Part shown: positions 10,987-23,400 of the stretch, in pieces
Position numbering within the stretch: position 1 is the stretch's first letter
How the letters are laid out: each line of letters starts with the position of its first letter
Source of the DNA: Oehlia diaphana
Taxonomy: Eukaryota; Glomeromycota; Glomeromycetes; Glomerales; Glomeraceae
Direction: 5' to 3'
NCBI GenBank assembly: GCA_003833135.1
Contig: QZLH01000350.1
Coordinates: 51,558-100,887, forward strand
Length of the DNA: 49,330 nt
The notes under the pieces: model-generated
What the model was told of the DNA's origin: nothing
Database searches by the model: none
Seen by the model: only the letters and a program-made list of their open reading frames with translations
Position numbers and translations under genes: made by a program

Positions 10987-13446
10987 ATGAGTGTGTTAAG
11001 ACGGAAACAAACAGGCGCATCGTATCCTTGGTCACAAAAAAAATTATCAATATCTAATCCGTTTCCCCGTTATGGCCATTCTGCTAGTCAGAGTGCTACC
11101 AATAATGAATTCTTTTTATTTGGCGGGATTGTTAGAGGAAAACCTAGAAATGAAGCTTTTGTCGTAGAAGTCAGTGAGTAAAAAAAAAAAAAAATTTTCA
11201 GGTTTTCGCATAAATTAAATTTATTTGATAAAGTTTTTAAACTTTTACATTTAAACTATTTTATGCTATATTATATTATTTTAAACTATATTAAACTATT
11301 CACTTCGAATTCATAATAGATACTCTTAATGTTCTTGCTTTTGTTACTTCTGGAGATATACCTTCATCGAGAAGTGGTCATACTCATGTAAATATTGGAA
11401 AAAATGTAATTGGTAAGTAATACTGCATATATCGGTTTCGGAATATAAAAAATCTTAAAAATTTTTTCATTCAAGCAAATTCAAATAAAAAAATAAAAAA
11501 TAAAAAATAAAAATAAAAAATTCGTCAAATAACATAATTTTTAATTTTTATTTTTTTAACCTTTTTGAAAAAAAAAAAAACTTTATTAATTAGTTTTTGG
11601 AGGATTAATCGATGAATCCACAAATAACGCCGACGAAAATTTGTATATACTTGATACTGGTAAATCAGAGAAACGTTTCAAATTTGATGACAATATGCAT
11701 AATATATGCATAAATAATACTTTGTGATTGAATTTATTTACTATATATAGAAAAATTAAAAATATAAACAAAAAAAAAAATTTTTCTATTTTTCCTTAAT
11801 TATTAATTACCCGCAGAATCAAAAGTTTGGAACAAACTTAGTGTTCAAGGAACACTTCCGTTAGCACGTCATGGACATTCCGTATCTGTTGTTGGAACAA
11901 AAATGTATATTTTTGGTGGACAACATCTAGGACGTTATTTAAATGATTTGGTTGCTTTTGATATAAAAACGCGTAAGTGGAACTTTTTCAATAAGCTTGT
12001 GAAATCAAGTAATTATAAATTTTTTTTTTTTTCACAAAAAAAAAAAAAAAAAACGTTTTTAACATGATGACTTTATTATTACTATTTTTCTTTTTTTTTA
12101 AAAAAAAACTATATAATTATTATTTAATATAGAAATGGATGGCTTCCGTACATGTTGATGCTTATTTCGATTACTTATTATCACGACCAAATGATTATTA
12201 TCAATTGCCACAAAGAAATCCAACGGATGCAAGTGACGATGAATCAGACGTAGTCTTGAAATTAATAAAGCGTGCCGGAAGTAAACGACAGAAAAGAAAA
12301 TATACACGTAGAAACACGAATACTTCTAATACTTCTGCTAACGATGATGGAACCACAAATCCCGAGGGAGTATCACGAGGGAATACTACAGAATTGGATG
12401 ATGAAGCTCACTTTGAGAGTGAAGAAGTTGATGAAGGTGCTGATAAACACCGAGGTAAGCGTGTAAGAGCCTCATATTCGGACGATGGATCAGAAGAGGA
12501 GGATGATAAAGATCCATGGAGTATGGATATAGATGGGGATGAAGAAGATCATGAACGCCCTTCAGAATCAACTGGAACAAATCCAAATCCGAATCCAAAT
12601 CCGAATCCAAATCCAAATCCAAATCCGAGTCAAACCCAGAATCAAAATCAACGTAGAAAAAGTGTAGTTCAGGTAGGTTATTGTCAAAATTGGGTTAAGG
12701 ATTACGTGAAAGAAGAAGAAAGCGAAAATATCGTTGGGGGAGTTAGAAAAGAAGCCAACCCTGAAAACGATTCAAGCCGTTATTATCGTCAATACCCATC
12801 ACAGTTTGCCTTGATCGAACCGAAAAACGGTTCAAATATTCCTACACCAAATCCTTCGCCGACAACATTACCAGTTATGAGCCTTTCCAGTGGAAATATT
12901 ACTGGAAACAAAAGGGTATTGTCTCATTCCGGTGCAACTGGTGGTGCTGGTACTCAATTGCGTTGGCGTATCTCTACGGGTCCCGTACATGCCGTCAAAT
13001 CGTCTGCTGATGAATCGTATCTAACCACCTCGCCTTCCTCTTCTCAAAAGGACCAGTCGAAGAAAAAACAAGAACCGGTCCAGACGCTTCCCCCGGGTCA
13101 AACGGTCTTAGACTTGAGACAGCCACCAATGGCTCCACAACCAAGTATTCGACCGCCAAGAAATTTTGCAAATCCCAACATCCCAATTGAACAACAACAA
13201 CAACAATTCACTGATGGGAAAAACTACGCCGAGATGCTTCTGCCTTCAGTCCTTCCAAGTAATGATAAAGAGACAATTACAATGCTTCAAAAGAATTTGG
13301 TAAGCGCTATTGGCATGTTAGAGGACAGCCAACGAAAAATCAAGATGTTGAATGATCTCGTTCGTCAACGAGAGGATGATGTAAGACAACGTGTAGTACG
13401 AGCGCTTAAAACCGAAGTAAATACCGTCATCGAAAAATTTCAATAA
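10987..13446 (+). CDS. Kelch-repeat protein with acidic/coiled-coil C-terminal exon
   Basis: Exons 10987-11173, 11320-11412, 11594-11659 and 11817-11972 join in phase with GT-AG introns. They encode about three kelch blades: PRYGHSAS...FFLFGG, SRSGHTHVN...VFGG and LARHGHSVS...MYIFGGQ. Such propellers bind partner proteins. The last exon, from about 12133 to the stop at 13446, is one long frame (about 435 aa from an internal Met at 12139). It is acidic at first and Lys/Arg-rich near RKSVVQ, carries an Asn-Pro run (12580-12627) and a Gln run near 13188, and ends in a likely coiled coil (KNLVSAIGMLEDSQRKIKML). The join is not clean: the strong donor GTAAGT at 11973 leaves the long exon out of frame, while a weak donor GTGAAA at 11999 restores it. 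Alternatively the long ORF is a separate gene starting at 12139. Which is true cannot be told from the sequence. Confidence 0.7.
12580..12627 (+). repeat. Asn-Pro codon repeat
   Basis: A six-base unit (AATCCA or AATCCG) repeats about eight times and encodes an (Asn-Pro)n stretch inside the acidic exon of the kelch gene. It is an in-frame microsatellite and likely varies in length between strains. Confidence 0.9.
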
Positions 13447-13467
13447 ATCTTCCGAGAGTTGTAATAT

Positions 13468-13494
13468 AAAAAAAGTACCATATGTACTTTTTTT
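13468..13494 (+). terminator. A7-GTAC / GTAC-T7 hairpin just after a stop codon
   Basis: An 11-bp perfect inverted repeat (AAAAAAAGTAC, loop CATAT, GTACTTTTTTT) starts 21 bp past the TAA at 13446. In RNA it would be a 3'-UTR hairpin. It resembles an intrinsic terminator but this is a eukaryote, so a role in 3'-end formation or stability is only a possibility. Confidence 0.5.
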
Positions 13495-14140
13495 ATTTTA
13501 CCTTTTTTTTTTCGCTTCATATTTCTGTTGTTTCTGTTTTTTTGTGATTATGAACAAATCAGTTCGAAAAAATGTTTTCAAAAAAAAAAATTTTTTCATC
13601 ACTTTTTTCTTTTTTTTTTCGTTTCCCCCTACATATCCAAAATTTCTTTGTAAAAAATTTTTTTTTTTTTTTTCTTCCTGTAAAAAAGTTTTTTTTCTTT
13701 TTTTTCAATATTATATTGCGGTGAGAGTATAAAAAAAATATAAAATTAAAAAAAAAAAATGAATAAATAAAACAAATAAATAAATTTGATAAAGGGGATG
13801 TGAAATCGATCCTTTTTAAGCGAAAAAAAATATTCGTATATAAATTGTGAATTAATAATATACAGTACATCACTCCGTGACTAGATGTGTGATGGAGATC
13901 CTATGTGACGAACATACTTTGAACTGGCCAACTGGCCAAAATTATTATAATGCGAGCCGGAAGTGTTATTTATCACTTGATCCTTATATGACACTCCCTA
14001 GTCATGAATAAGACGTCATCGTTTGTGATAGATCAAAACAAATAAAAGTACGAGTTTTTGTTTTCATCAAGTCAAAACGTATTCCTCGACTTTTTTCTTT
14101 ACCTCAATACTCTCAATACTTCAAATAAAAAGGAACAATA
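13495..14140. other. Intergenic region upstream of SLX1
   Basis: Low-complexity T/A runs fill 13500-13760. The last 260 bp are more complex and probably hold the SLX1 promoter. They include a CRE-like GACGTCAT near 14011 and a doubled AACTGGCC near 13921. No gene was seen. Confidence 0.45.
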
Positions 14141-15082
14141 ATGACAGAAAAAGAAAATCATCAACTTGAAACAACGGATTTGAAATATGAAGAGTTTTAT
14201 TGTTGTTACCTTTTACGTTCACTTTCTCCTAAATATAAACAAACCAGTTATATAGGAAGTACTAATGATCCAAAAAGACGTTTACGACAACATAATGGGG
14301 AAATAGCATCAGGAGCGAAAAAAACTTCAAATAAAAGACCATGGGAAATGATACTTTTCGTTTATGGATTTCCTAATCATGTAGCAGCATTACAATTTGA
14401 ATGGAGTTGGCAAAATCCTTCAATAACTCGTAGATTACAATTAAAAAATCGTGAAGAATTTAAAGAAAATGATGATAAATTATCAACGTCTCTTTTGGCA
14501 TTATCAAAAATGTTAAAAGATAAATTTTGGTCAAGATGGCCATTACATTTACATATTTTAATACCAATTGAATCTATTATATTACGACAAAATAAATCTT
14601 TAAAAATCAATGCTACGAATTTTTTTGATACTAAAAATTTATCAAAAAATATTAGGATAACAAATGGTAATATAGAAGATTTTAATAATTATAAAAAAAA
14701 TTTTATTAGAAAATTTATTAGAAATGAATATTTAAAATATTTAAATCATACAAAAAAAAATAATAATAATAATAATTCACCTTATTATTGTAATTTATGT
14801 TTAGAAAATATTGATTTTAATAATCATAAAAATTATTTAAATTGTTTAAATATTGAATGTAATATGTCATATCATATTACTTGTCTTGCAAAAAAATTCA
14901 CGAAATCGGAAGCATTAGAAAATTCAACTTTTGATAATCCTTATAATGAATTATATGAAGAAATTTTACCTATTAATGGAAAATGTCCTAATTGTCAAAT
15001 ATTTTTATTATGGGGGGATTTGATTTTATCTATGATGATTAGAGAAAAATATGTTCAAAATGATCTTATATTGGATGAATAA
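14141..15082 (+). CDS. SLX1: Structure-specific endonuclease subunit SLX1
   Basis: Single-exon 313-aa protein. SLX1 is the nuclease subunit of SLX1-SLX4, which cuts branched DNA such as 5' flaps and Holliday junctions in the nucleus. The N-terminal GIY-YIG domain spans about residues 19-100: the GIY element appears as CCYLL (Tyr23), YIGST at 37-41, PKRRLRQHNGE at 44-54 (catalytic Arg candidate in RRLR), PWEMILFVYGF, and FEW with Glu87 as the metal-binding acid. A Lys/Asn-rich linker follows. A C-terminal zinc domain starts at about residue 220 with CNLCLENIDF, then LNIECNMSYHITCLAKKF, then GKCPNC, matching the RING/PHD-like domain of SLX1. Length is normal for the family. The start is the first ATG, preceded by an A-rich context. 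The linker has long AAT/AAA codon runs. Confidence 0.93.
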   Translation: MTEKENHQLETTDLKYEEFYCCYLLRSLSPKYKQTSYIGSTNDPKRRLRQHNGEIASGAKKTSNKRPWEMILFVYGFPNHVAALQFEWSWQNPSITRRLQLKNREEFKENDDKLSTSLLALSKMLKDKFWSRWPLHLHILIPIESIILRQNKSLKINATNFFDTKNLSKNIRITNGNIEDFNNYKKNFIRKFIRNEYLKYLNHTKKNNNNNNSPYYCNLCLENIDFNNHKNYLNCLNIECNMSYHITCLAKKFTKSEALENSTFDNPYNELYEEILPINGKCPNCQIFLLWGDLILSMMIREKYVQNDLILDE

Positions 15083-16009
15083 TTTTATATAATTTTATTA
15101 AAAAAGTGTTATATATAGAACGAATGATTTATCAAAAATGTTATATATAGATTTTTTTATGATACTATAGTCTGTAGGTACGATTTTTTTTTTATATCTG
15201 AAAACAAATTATATATTATTGTTTTTTTATTATTATATTTATAAATAAAATGTCTAGAATTTTTTATAACTAATAATTCATTTATTATAAAATTAGTTTA
15301 TCTAATTCAGTAAAAAATAATTAAATAATTTATTCATTGTAGAAAATAATTATATGAAGGTTTGACTGTAATTTAGTTTAAAAGATTTTTTTTAATAAAT
15401 AATCAATTTGATAATTAAACTATAACTAATCAATTTATTTTATTTTATTTTGACAAATCATTTATAAATTAATGGTTTAAACTGGTTAATTATTGAGTAA
15501 ACTATTATCTATTATTAATTGTCATATTCATGCAATTTTACTATTTTAATAATCAGAAATAATAATATCTAATATATAAAAAATTAAATTAACAATAGAT
15601 AATATAAATTAATAATTTTAAACTAATAAAAATTATTAATTATTAAGTTTTAATTGTCATATTAATGTAACTTTACTATTCTTATAAAAATTATACAATA
15701 AAAAAATATATAAAAAAGCTATTTTCAGTTCTTTTATTTTTCATTTCTTTTATGCTCAGCTATTTGTATTCCTGCAATATATGCTTAATGCTGTTATACA
15801 ATAGTTTTCCAATATAATTTAATTTAAATTAAAAAAATATTACTAAACTAAAAAATATGAATCAATAGTTTCAAGACCTTTAGTTAAAATTCCAAACATA
15901 ATATCAGATTAGCTCAACTTCTTTCATATTTCATACAATTTATTTGTGAATAAGTAAGTTTCTCTAATTAGATATTTTGGTATAAAAATATTTCAATTAA
16001 TAATATGCT
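15083..16009. other. Very AT-rich intergenic DNA downstream of SLX1
   Basis: No coding sequence was recognised. The stretch is more than 80 percent A+T by eye, with no clear repeat until the tandem array that begins near 16010. Confidence 0.45.
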
Positions 16010-18450
16010 AAATTGGATTGGAATATACATAAGAAAAAATTTTAATGTTTTAAAACCAATATTGAAAATGGAAAAAAAATGTATATAAGTTCATTAATAA
16101 TAAAAGAATTATTGAAATAAATTATTCAAAAAAGCAAGATCATAAATAATCAAAAAAGAATATTATTAAATAACAAGAACTTGAAATTAGATTAGGTAGT
16201 AAATACATTTCATCATTCAAGAAAGCAGAATCATAAAAAAAAATGATCAAAAATGATCAAAAATGAATGTTATTAGGTAATAAAAACTTTGAGATTAAAT
16301 TAGGTAATAAATATATATATTCCATTATTCAAGAAAGTGAGATTATTCAAAAAAGCAAAATTATAAAGAAGATGATCAAAAATTGGCAAAAAAAAATATT
16401 ATTAGACAATAAGAACTTGAGATTAGATTAGGCATTGAATATTTCATTTAAAATTACAAAAATTAAATTTCTTATTGATGTTACTTGACATACAAAAAAA
16501 TGATGATTTTTATCTAAATTTAAGATAAGTATTAATTTAATAATGAGTGAAAATAAAATTTTATGTTAATTATTATATTGGTTATATAGAACAATATAAT
16601 CACAAATTTCTTGAATTATAAGTTTTGTATTGATGGATAATATTATTATACTAATAACTCAAAATTATAGAAATAATAGTTTAATAAGAAAAAGATATAT
16701 ATAAGTCCATTAATAATAAAAGAATTGAATAAATTATCCAAGAAAATAAGATTATGAGGAAGGCAATTAAAAATAATTAAAAAAGAATGTTATTAAATGC
16801 AAAAACTTGAGATTAAATTAGGCAATAAACATATTTTATCATTTAAGAAAGTAAGATCATGAAAAAATAATCAAAAATAATCAAAAATGAATATTATTAA
16901 GTTTGAGATTAAATTAGGCAATAAACATATTTTATCATTTAAAAAAGTAAGATCATAAAAAAATAATCAAAAATAATCAAAAATGAATATTATTAAGTTT
17001 GAGATTAAATTAGGCAATAAATATATTTTATTATTCAAGAAAGCAAGATTATAAAGAAGATGATCAAAAATTATCAAAAAAGAATATTATTAGATGACAA
17101 GAATTTAAGATTAGATTTGGCAATGAATATTTTATTTAAAATTACAAAAATTAAATTTCTTATTGATATTACTTGACATACAAGAAAGTGATTATAAATC
17201 CATTAATAATAAAAGAATGGAAATGAATTATATTCATTTAAAATTGCAAAAATTAAATTTCTTATTAATATTACTTGACATACAAGAAAGTGATGATTCT
17301 TGCTTAAATTTGAGATAAGTATTAATTTAATAATAAGTAAAAACAGAATTTTATATTTATTATTATACTGGTTATATGGAATAATATAACCATAAATTTC
17401 TTGAGTTATAAGATTTATACTGATGGATGATATTATTATGCCAATAATTTAAATTATAGAAATGATAGTTTAATAAGAAAAAAGATATATATAAGTCCAT
17501 TACTGCTAATAATGAAAAAATTGAAATGAATTATCCAAGAAAATGAGATTATAAAAGAAGACGATCAAAAATAATCAAAAAAGAATGTTATTAAACAATA
17601 AAAACTTGAGATAATAAGAACTTAAGGCGATAAATATATTTTATTTGAGACTGCAACAATTGAATTTCTTATTGACATATAAAAAAGTAATAATCCTAAA
17701 AGATTATGTATATTCTGAATTTGGAAGAGGTATTAATTTAATAATGGATAGAGATGAAAAATTTTATGTTTATTATTATACTGGTCACATGGGATAATAT
17801 GATCACAAATTTCTTGAGTTAGAATTTTATACTTATGAACAATATTATTATGCTAATAATTCAAATTACAGAAAGAAAAAAGATATATATTAGTCTATTA
17901 ATAATTAAAGAATTGAAACAAATTATTCAAAAAAACCAGATTATAAAAAAAAAGCAATTAAAAATATAGTAGTTAAAAAAAGTATATTATTAGGTGATAA
18001 GAACTTGAAATTAGATTAGGCAATGAATATATTTCATTTGAGATTCCAAAAATTGAATTTCTTGTTGATATATAAGAAAATAATAATCCTGAAAATTATA
18101 TGTATTTTATTATTTAGACAAAAACTGCAAAATTAACTTCAAATATTAAACTAAAGATTAAATATTAAATTTGGTAAAAGTGTTAATTTAATAATAGATA
18201 AAGACAAAAATTTTATGTTCATTATTATACTATTACATGAGATGATATCATTATATTAATAATTCAAATTACAAAAATAATAGTTTGATAAGAAAAGAGA
18301 TACTATATGTAAGTACATTAATAATGAAAGAATTGAAATGAATTATCCAAAAACGAAATCATAAAAGAAGATGATTAAAATGGCCAAAAAATATGACAAA
18401 AACTTGAGATTAGATAAATATAGGATCTTTTATTGATGTATAAGAAAGTG
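16010..18450. repeat. Degenerate AT-rich tandem array
   Basis: Several phrases recur in the same order across about 2.4 kb. A phrase like AAGTCCATTAATAATAAAAG appears near 16089, 16705, 17197, 17493, 17888 and 18311. A phrase like ATTATTATACTGGTTATATGG appears near 16570, 17358, 17770 and 18218. Phrases such as CTTGAGATTAGATTAGGCAATGAATAT separate them. Copies are diverged and differ in length, so the unit is roughly 400-600 bp with internal sub-repeats. No ORF is kept. It is satellite-like or a nest of decayed element copies. Confidence 0.75.
16823..17030. repeat. 96-bp sub-repeats inside the array
   Basis: The phrase CAATAAACATATTTTATCAT begins at 16823 and 16919, and a variant begins at 17015, giving an exact 96-bp spacing. 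The first two copies are almost identical. They are younger than the surrounding diverged array. Confidence 0.85.
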
Positions 18451-18683
18451 ATGATTATATGTATTTTATTATTTAGTACAAAATCTCAAATGAGTATAAA
18501 TCTATTTAGAAAATATCTTATAATTTATATAATTTTCCAATAAATTAAAATTTTCTAATGATTTTAAAATATGTATTTTTTCCTAATGAAAATTTAAAAC
18601 TTATATGATTAGAATTATGATAAATGACATTATATAATCAGTTTATACTCATGTGACAGAAGTGATCTACATTACTGTTTATT

Positions 18684-19216
18684 CTAGATTAAAAAGTGAA
18701 AAATTAGACATCTATCAGTCACTAATCAATTACCAATTAGATAGCTGATTGGCAACCAATTGGTGACTGATTAGCATTTTCACTAAATACTGTTACCAAT
18801 CAGGCAGTTTGCTAACTTTTGACCTAGTGATTAGAAAAAAATGAAATATAGTTTATTGAGATCATTTTAATAAAATAAATCTAATGGTAGTAAAATTGTA
18901 TTTCTAGGATTAATAGTTAATAAGAAATTAGATAAAATATAAATAGCATATTTTTATTTTTATATTTTACTTAATATCTCATTAAATATTAATTCTAAAA
19001 ATACAATTTTACTACCATTAGATTTATCTTATTGAAATGATTTCAATAAACTATATTTCATCCCTTTCTGATTACTAGATCAAAAGTTAGTAAACTGCCT
19101 GATTGATGATAATATTTGGTGAAAATACCAATCAGTCACCAATCAGTTACCAATCAGTTACCTAATTGGTAATTGATTGGTAACTGATTAATGTCTAATT
19201 TTTCATATTTTGATCT
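18684..19216. mobile_element. Foldback element with arms of about 240 bp
   Basis: The left arm (about 18684-18925) is matched along its whole length by the reverse complement of the right arm (about 18975-19216), with perhaps 80 percent identity by eye. Shared landmarks are AAAAATTAGACAT at the outer ends, AATCAGGCAGTTT and CTAACTTTTGA further in, and AAATCTAATGGTAGTAAAAT near the loop. The loop is about 50 bp and very AT-rich. No ORF is present, so it is non-autonomous (MITE or foldback). Target-site duplication is not clear. Confidence 0.8.
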
Positions 19217-19673
19217 GTAATATATTTAAAATAACTCCTAATTCTATTATTCTAATTTTCTAATTTCTATTTTACTTACGATTTTTACTTTAATAAATTC
19301 ATACTTGATTTCTATCAGTTATAACAGCAACAAAAATATATTAAAAAAAATGCTTTGAATTAAGCTAAGTATATAAAATTCAATATAATACAGAGGTAAT
19401 ACAAAGGTTAATTTTATATTTGCTCAAATATTTATTGCTAATAGAGAGATCAAAGAGAGTGGTTAAATGCAAATACCTTTAAATAAATTATTTATTTTTA
19501 AAATTTCAGTACTGAAGATTTCTAATGCAATATAAATTGCAAAAATAAAAAGCTATGTAAATTAAAGCAAACTTAACTTCTGTTTTTAAATTAATGACAT
19601 TTATTCTTTTGTTTAAAATCATCAAGAAATAATATAAATTTAAGAAAATAAAATAATTATTAGATTAATATTT

Positions 19674-19860
19674 TTTCTAAATACTAAAGCAACTGAATCA
19701 GTATCTGATGAAGATCAATTTGAGATGTTTAATTTTTATATTGCTAAAGTAAGTGCTAACTTAATGTATAATCAAAATTTTACCTGATAAAGAAACTAAA
19801 AAAATATGCTGAATTAGAATGTAAATTAGATTGTAAAACTTTAAATGGTTCAGATTGATT
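19674..19860 (+). pseudogene. Decayed ORF fragment
   Basis: From 19684 a frame reads KATESVSDEDQFEMFNFY and continues to a TGA. After one frame change it resumes as KYAELECKLDCKTLNGSD up to another stop. The composition looks coding in contrast with its surroundings and the second part resembles a coiled coil. There is no start codon or splice context, so this is probably a remnant of a gene or transposon. Identity is unknown. Confidence 0.35.
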
Positions 19861-20015
19861 CAGATTGAGGAGTAACTTAGAATCAGACTGAAAAATTAGT
19901 TCATTTCAGTTCAGTTCAGTTTATAGAATAATTTATCAGTTACTGTTTATATGTGTAGAATAAACTGATATAGTAGAATAAATAGGAAAATCAAAGACTC
20001 TTATAGAGTTCAATA

Positions 20016-20146
20016 CATAGGTTAAAAAGTGAAAAATCAGGCATCAATCAGTCACCAATCGGTCACCAATCAGTTACCAATCAGCTACCTAATTGGTGCC
20101 CAATTGGTAACTGATTGATGCCTGATTTTTCACATTTCAACCTGTG
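20016..20146. mobile_element. 131-bp MITE related to the foldback element
   Basis: Terminal inverted repeats of about 40 bp share the core GTGAAAAATCAGGCATCAAT. Outer ends read CATAGGTT on the left and AACCTGTG on the right. Both sides are flanked by ATA, a possible 3-bp target duplication. The interior is made of 11-14-bp units (AATCAGTTACC and variants) that also occur in both arms of the 18684-19216 element, so the two belong to one family. Confidence 0.8.
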
Positions 20147-20472
20147 ATACCTGTATTGTTAATACATTTAGAACATATTAAATTAACTACAGAAGATTAT
20201 ATATCATTTACATTTATGAAGGATTTGTTTTGTTATATAAAAATCCTGACTTAATGAAAAAAAATAATGAATAATAATGATTAAGCATTTGCTTTTTATT
20301 AAAGAATTTTTAAAAAAATATTATATTTATTAAACCAGTTGTTTTCTTTAATAAAGTTTATAAAATAAGAGAATATTTTTATGTAAAAAAGTAAAAAATT
20401 CATAACTTTAATAAAACTTTTTTTTTCCTATTATAAAAAAAAAATTACATTTATTAAGGCAAACCAAACAAA
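20147..20472. other. AT-rich stretch between MITE and URB2
   Basis: Nothing was recognised here. It is the 3' flank of the minus-strand URB2-like gene and probably contains its polyadenylation region. Confidence 0.4.
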
Positions 20473-23400
20473 TTAACCCCTTCCTACATATTTCCATTCT
20501 TTGTTATAATCGATCCATAAATTTTTAAATAAATTTTTACCAACTACATCTAAATTAACCATAATCATATCTCTTTCAAACTGTCCACATAAATCTAATA
20601 AAGAATAAGTTCCATTCTTTAATGTATCTCTTATATTTGGTTCTAATATATTATTCTTTGTTTGTATGTAAATATACTCTGATAATAATGAAGGAATATG
20701 TTTAACAAAAGCCTTATTATTAAAATTTGATTTATTTGATTTTTTACTATATGAAATTGTTGTTAATAATCTTGAAAATATCTTCGCACTTTCCATTGGT
20801 AATGGGTTATTTAAGTGTTCTTCCCACCATGAAATATATCTTCCTTGGTGTTCTTTTTGTTGTACTTCTTTAAAATTCGCTCTAAACGATTTTTGAGTTT
20901 TTTTGAAACAATGAAACATTGTTTGTATAATAAATATGAATGTTGGTATTGTGAGATATAATTGTTCACGACGATGCATAAGTATATCACAAAGTAAATA
21001 ACAGATTTCTTCAAATAATTCTTTAAACTCTTGTTCTTCACTCAATTCATATTGTCGTTTAGGTAATATTAATGATATCACTGTAGATAAAACCAATCCA
21101 ATATCCATGCTTTGAAACGAAAATGCCTAATTAAAAGTTTTTTTGAAATTTTTAATTCAATTTTTTCATTAAAAAATATCATAACATATTTGTTATTAAT
21201 TAATACATACTCTATGACAGATAAGAAATTTCAATATTCGTAATATTTGTATTCCATGTTTAAGTTTATTTATTAATTCTGCTACACCACCAATTCCACA
21301 AAGTAAATTAGGAAGTTTTTTTTCCAATTTACGTAGTTGTTCTATAAATGCCAAAATGTTAATTTAATTAGGTCAATAAAAAAAAAATAATTTTAAATTA
21401 TATTTACCATAATTAGATTTACAAAGAAATGTATTGATCAAATTAATTAAAAATATTATATTATCGTTTGTATTATTTCCAACTGAAAATGATGAATTTT
21501 CAAGCTTATTCAAAATATCATTAGCAATGATATCATATTTTTCATTTGATAATTTTGAAATAATTGAATTAAACATTTCATCTAATTCTTTTGATAATTC
21601 ACTATTCGGATCTGAAAAAAATTGAGAGAGAGATTAGAAAATAATTAAAAAGTTAATTCAAAATTTAACTTAAAATATAATATAATACCATCATTATAGA
21701 AAATTTTCATTAAATCACAAACAAATCTAAAAATTTTAAGTAAAACATCCTTATCGAATTCATAATTAATTATAAATATTAATTCGATGACAATTGATAA
21801 TAAAGTTATACACTGTTTTAATACAACTTTATTATCAAATGTATCATCCATTTCTAGTAAACTTGCATGTAACATTGATGTAGTAATTTTGAAAAATTTC
21901 GAAAGCAAAGAAATCACATTTGAAGCTTAATATAAATAAAAGAAAATGAATTATAAGTATTGACATATCGGTTTAATAATAAAAAATTATATTCATCACA
22001 CCTTCTCTGATAGTTTCCAATTCTGAACTCTTAAACAAACGATAATATTGTAAACATATCTTATATGTTTTCAGCTCATTATTATAATATTTAAATTCAA
22101 TAGATAATTTTTCCTTCCACTTTAAATCATCGGAATTATTGGAATTTTGGATTTCTTGAATTGATTTATCAAGAATATTTGAAAGAATTCTAATTAATTG
22201 CTTCTCTGAAACTGATTGTAATGTTATAAATGATCTCCAAACAGGATTATCGCTATTAAGTTGAAGTGTTTTTAACTGTCTATTATTAAATATTAATGAA
22301 ATTAGACTGTGTAATAAATAAATTATGTTATAAAAAGCAATGACTATAAACTAAATCCTTACTTGCGAGATTCAGCTGATTCTATGCCAATCTTTAGAAA
22401 TTCAGAAGTAAATCTCCATATAACATCATTTGATGAATCTTTCTCTTTGGAAAATGATTCCCCTATACCATCAATCAGATTTTTAAAATAATCTACTGTT
22501 CTATTCAGATAATCTATTTTAAATTCATCATTATCTTGAAAAATAATAAGAACTTGTCTAAAGATAAAAAATATTTCAGGTAAATGATGTGTATATTATT
22601 GTTAATATATAAATTTCTTACCTTATTATAAATGTAAATATTTGACAAGTTATTTGTATAAATTTTTCAAAAAGATTTTGAATAGTTTCATTATTATTTA
22701 TATAATCAACTCTATATGTTTGATACATATTTATAGAAGATATCCACCATATAATGAAAGATAAATCTTTCTTCTAAATATATCAAATAATTATTTTGAT
22801 TAAAAAAATCATATTAACAACTTTATATATATAAAATTAAATTCCTTACCAGAATATCATCTTTTCTATTCATATAAGAAATAAATTTACAAATTAAACT
22901 TCTACACAAAATGGAGCATTTTAATATCTCTAAAAATTCATCACAACTTTCTATTTTAATAAGTGATAACCATTTATCAACCAACAATGTTAATAATGAA
23001 AGATCATTGATTTCTTGCTTTGTAAAATATTCCATAGGAAATAAGTGTAAGAAATTAAAATATTTTATTAACTTGTTAATACTTGTTAAAGAAAAACAAG
23101 TTACAGGATTTATAGTGCCGATACTTTCGTTAAAGCAAGATATCACATTCTTTAACATATTTGGCCCTTCTAGTTGTTGACCAATAACTAGAATAATATC
23201 CAATTCCTTATTACTCTCATTTGATATTTTTATTTGTTTAAAGCATTTGAATATTTCTTCTAAATATACTCTTACAAAATTATCTATATTAAGTACATAA
23301 AAAAGATATTAAAAAAAAAAATAAAATGACATTCATAATGATTAAAAAAATATATTACCTCGCAAAGGTTTCAATTCAAAAAACTCTGCAGATTTTAAAT

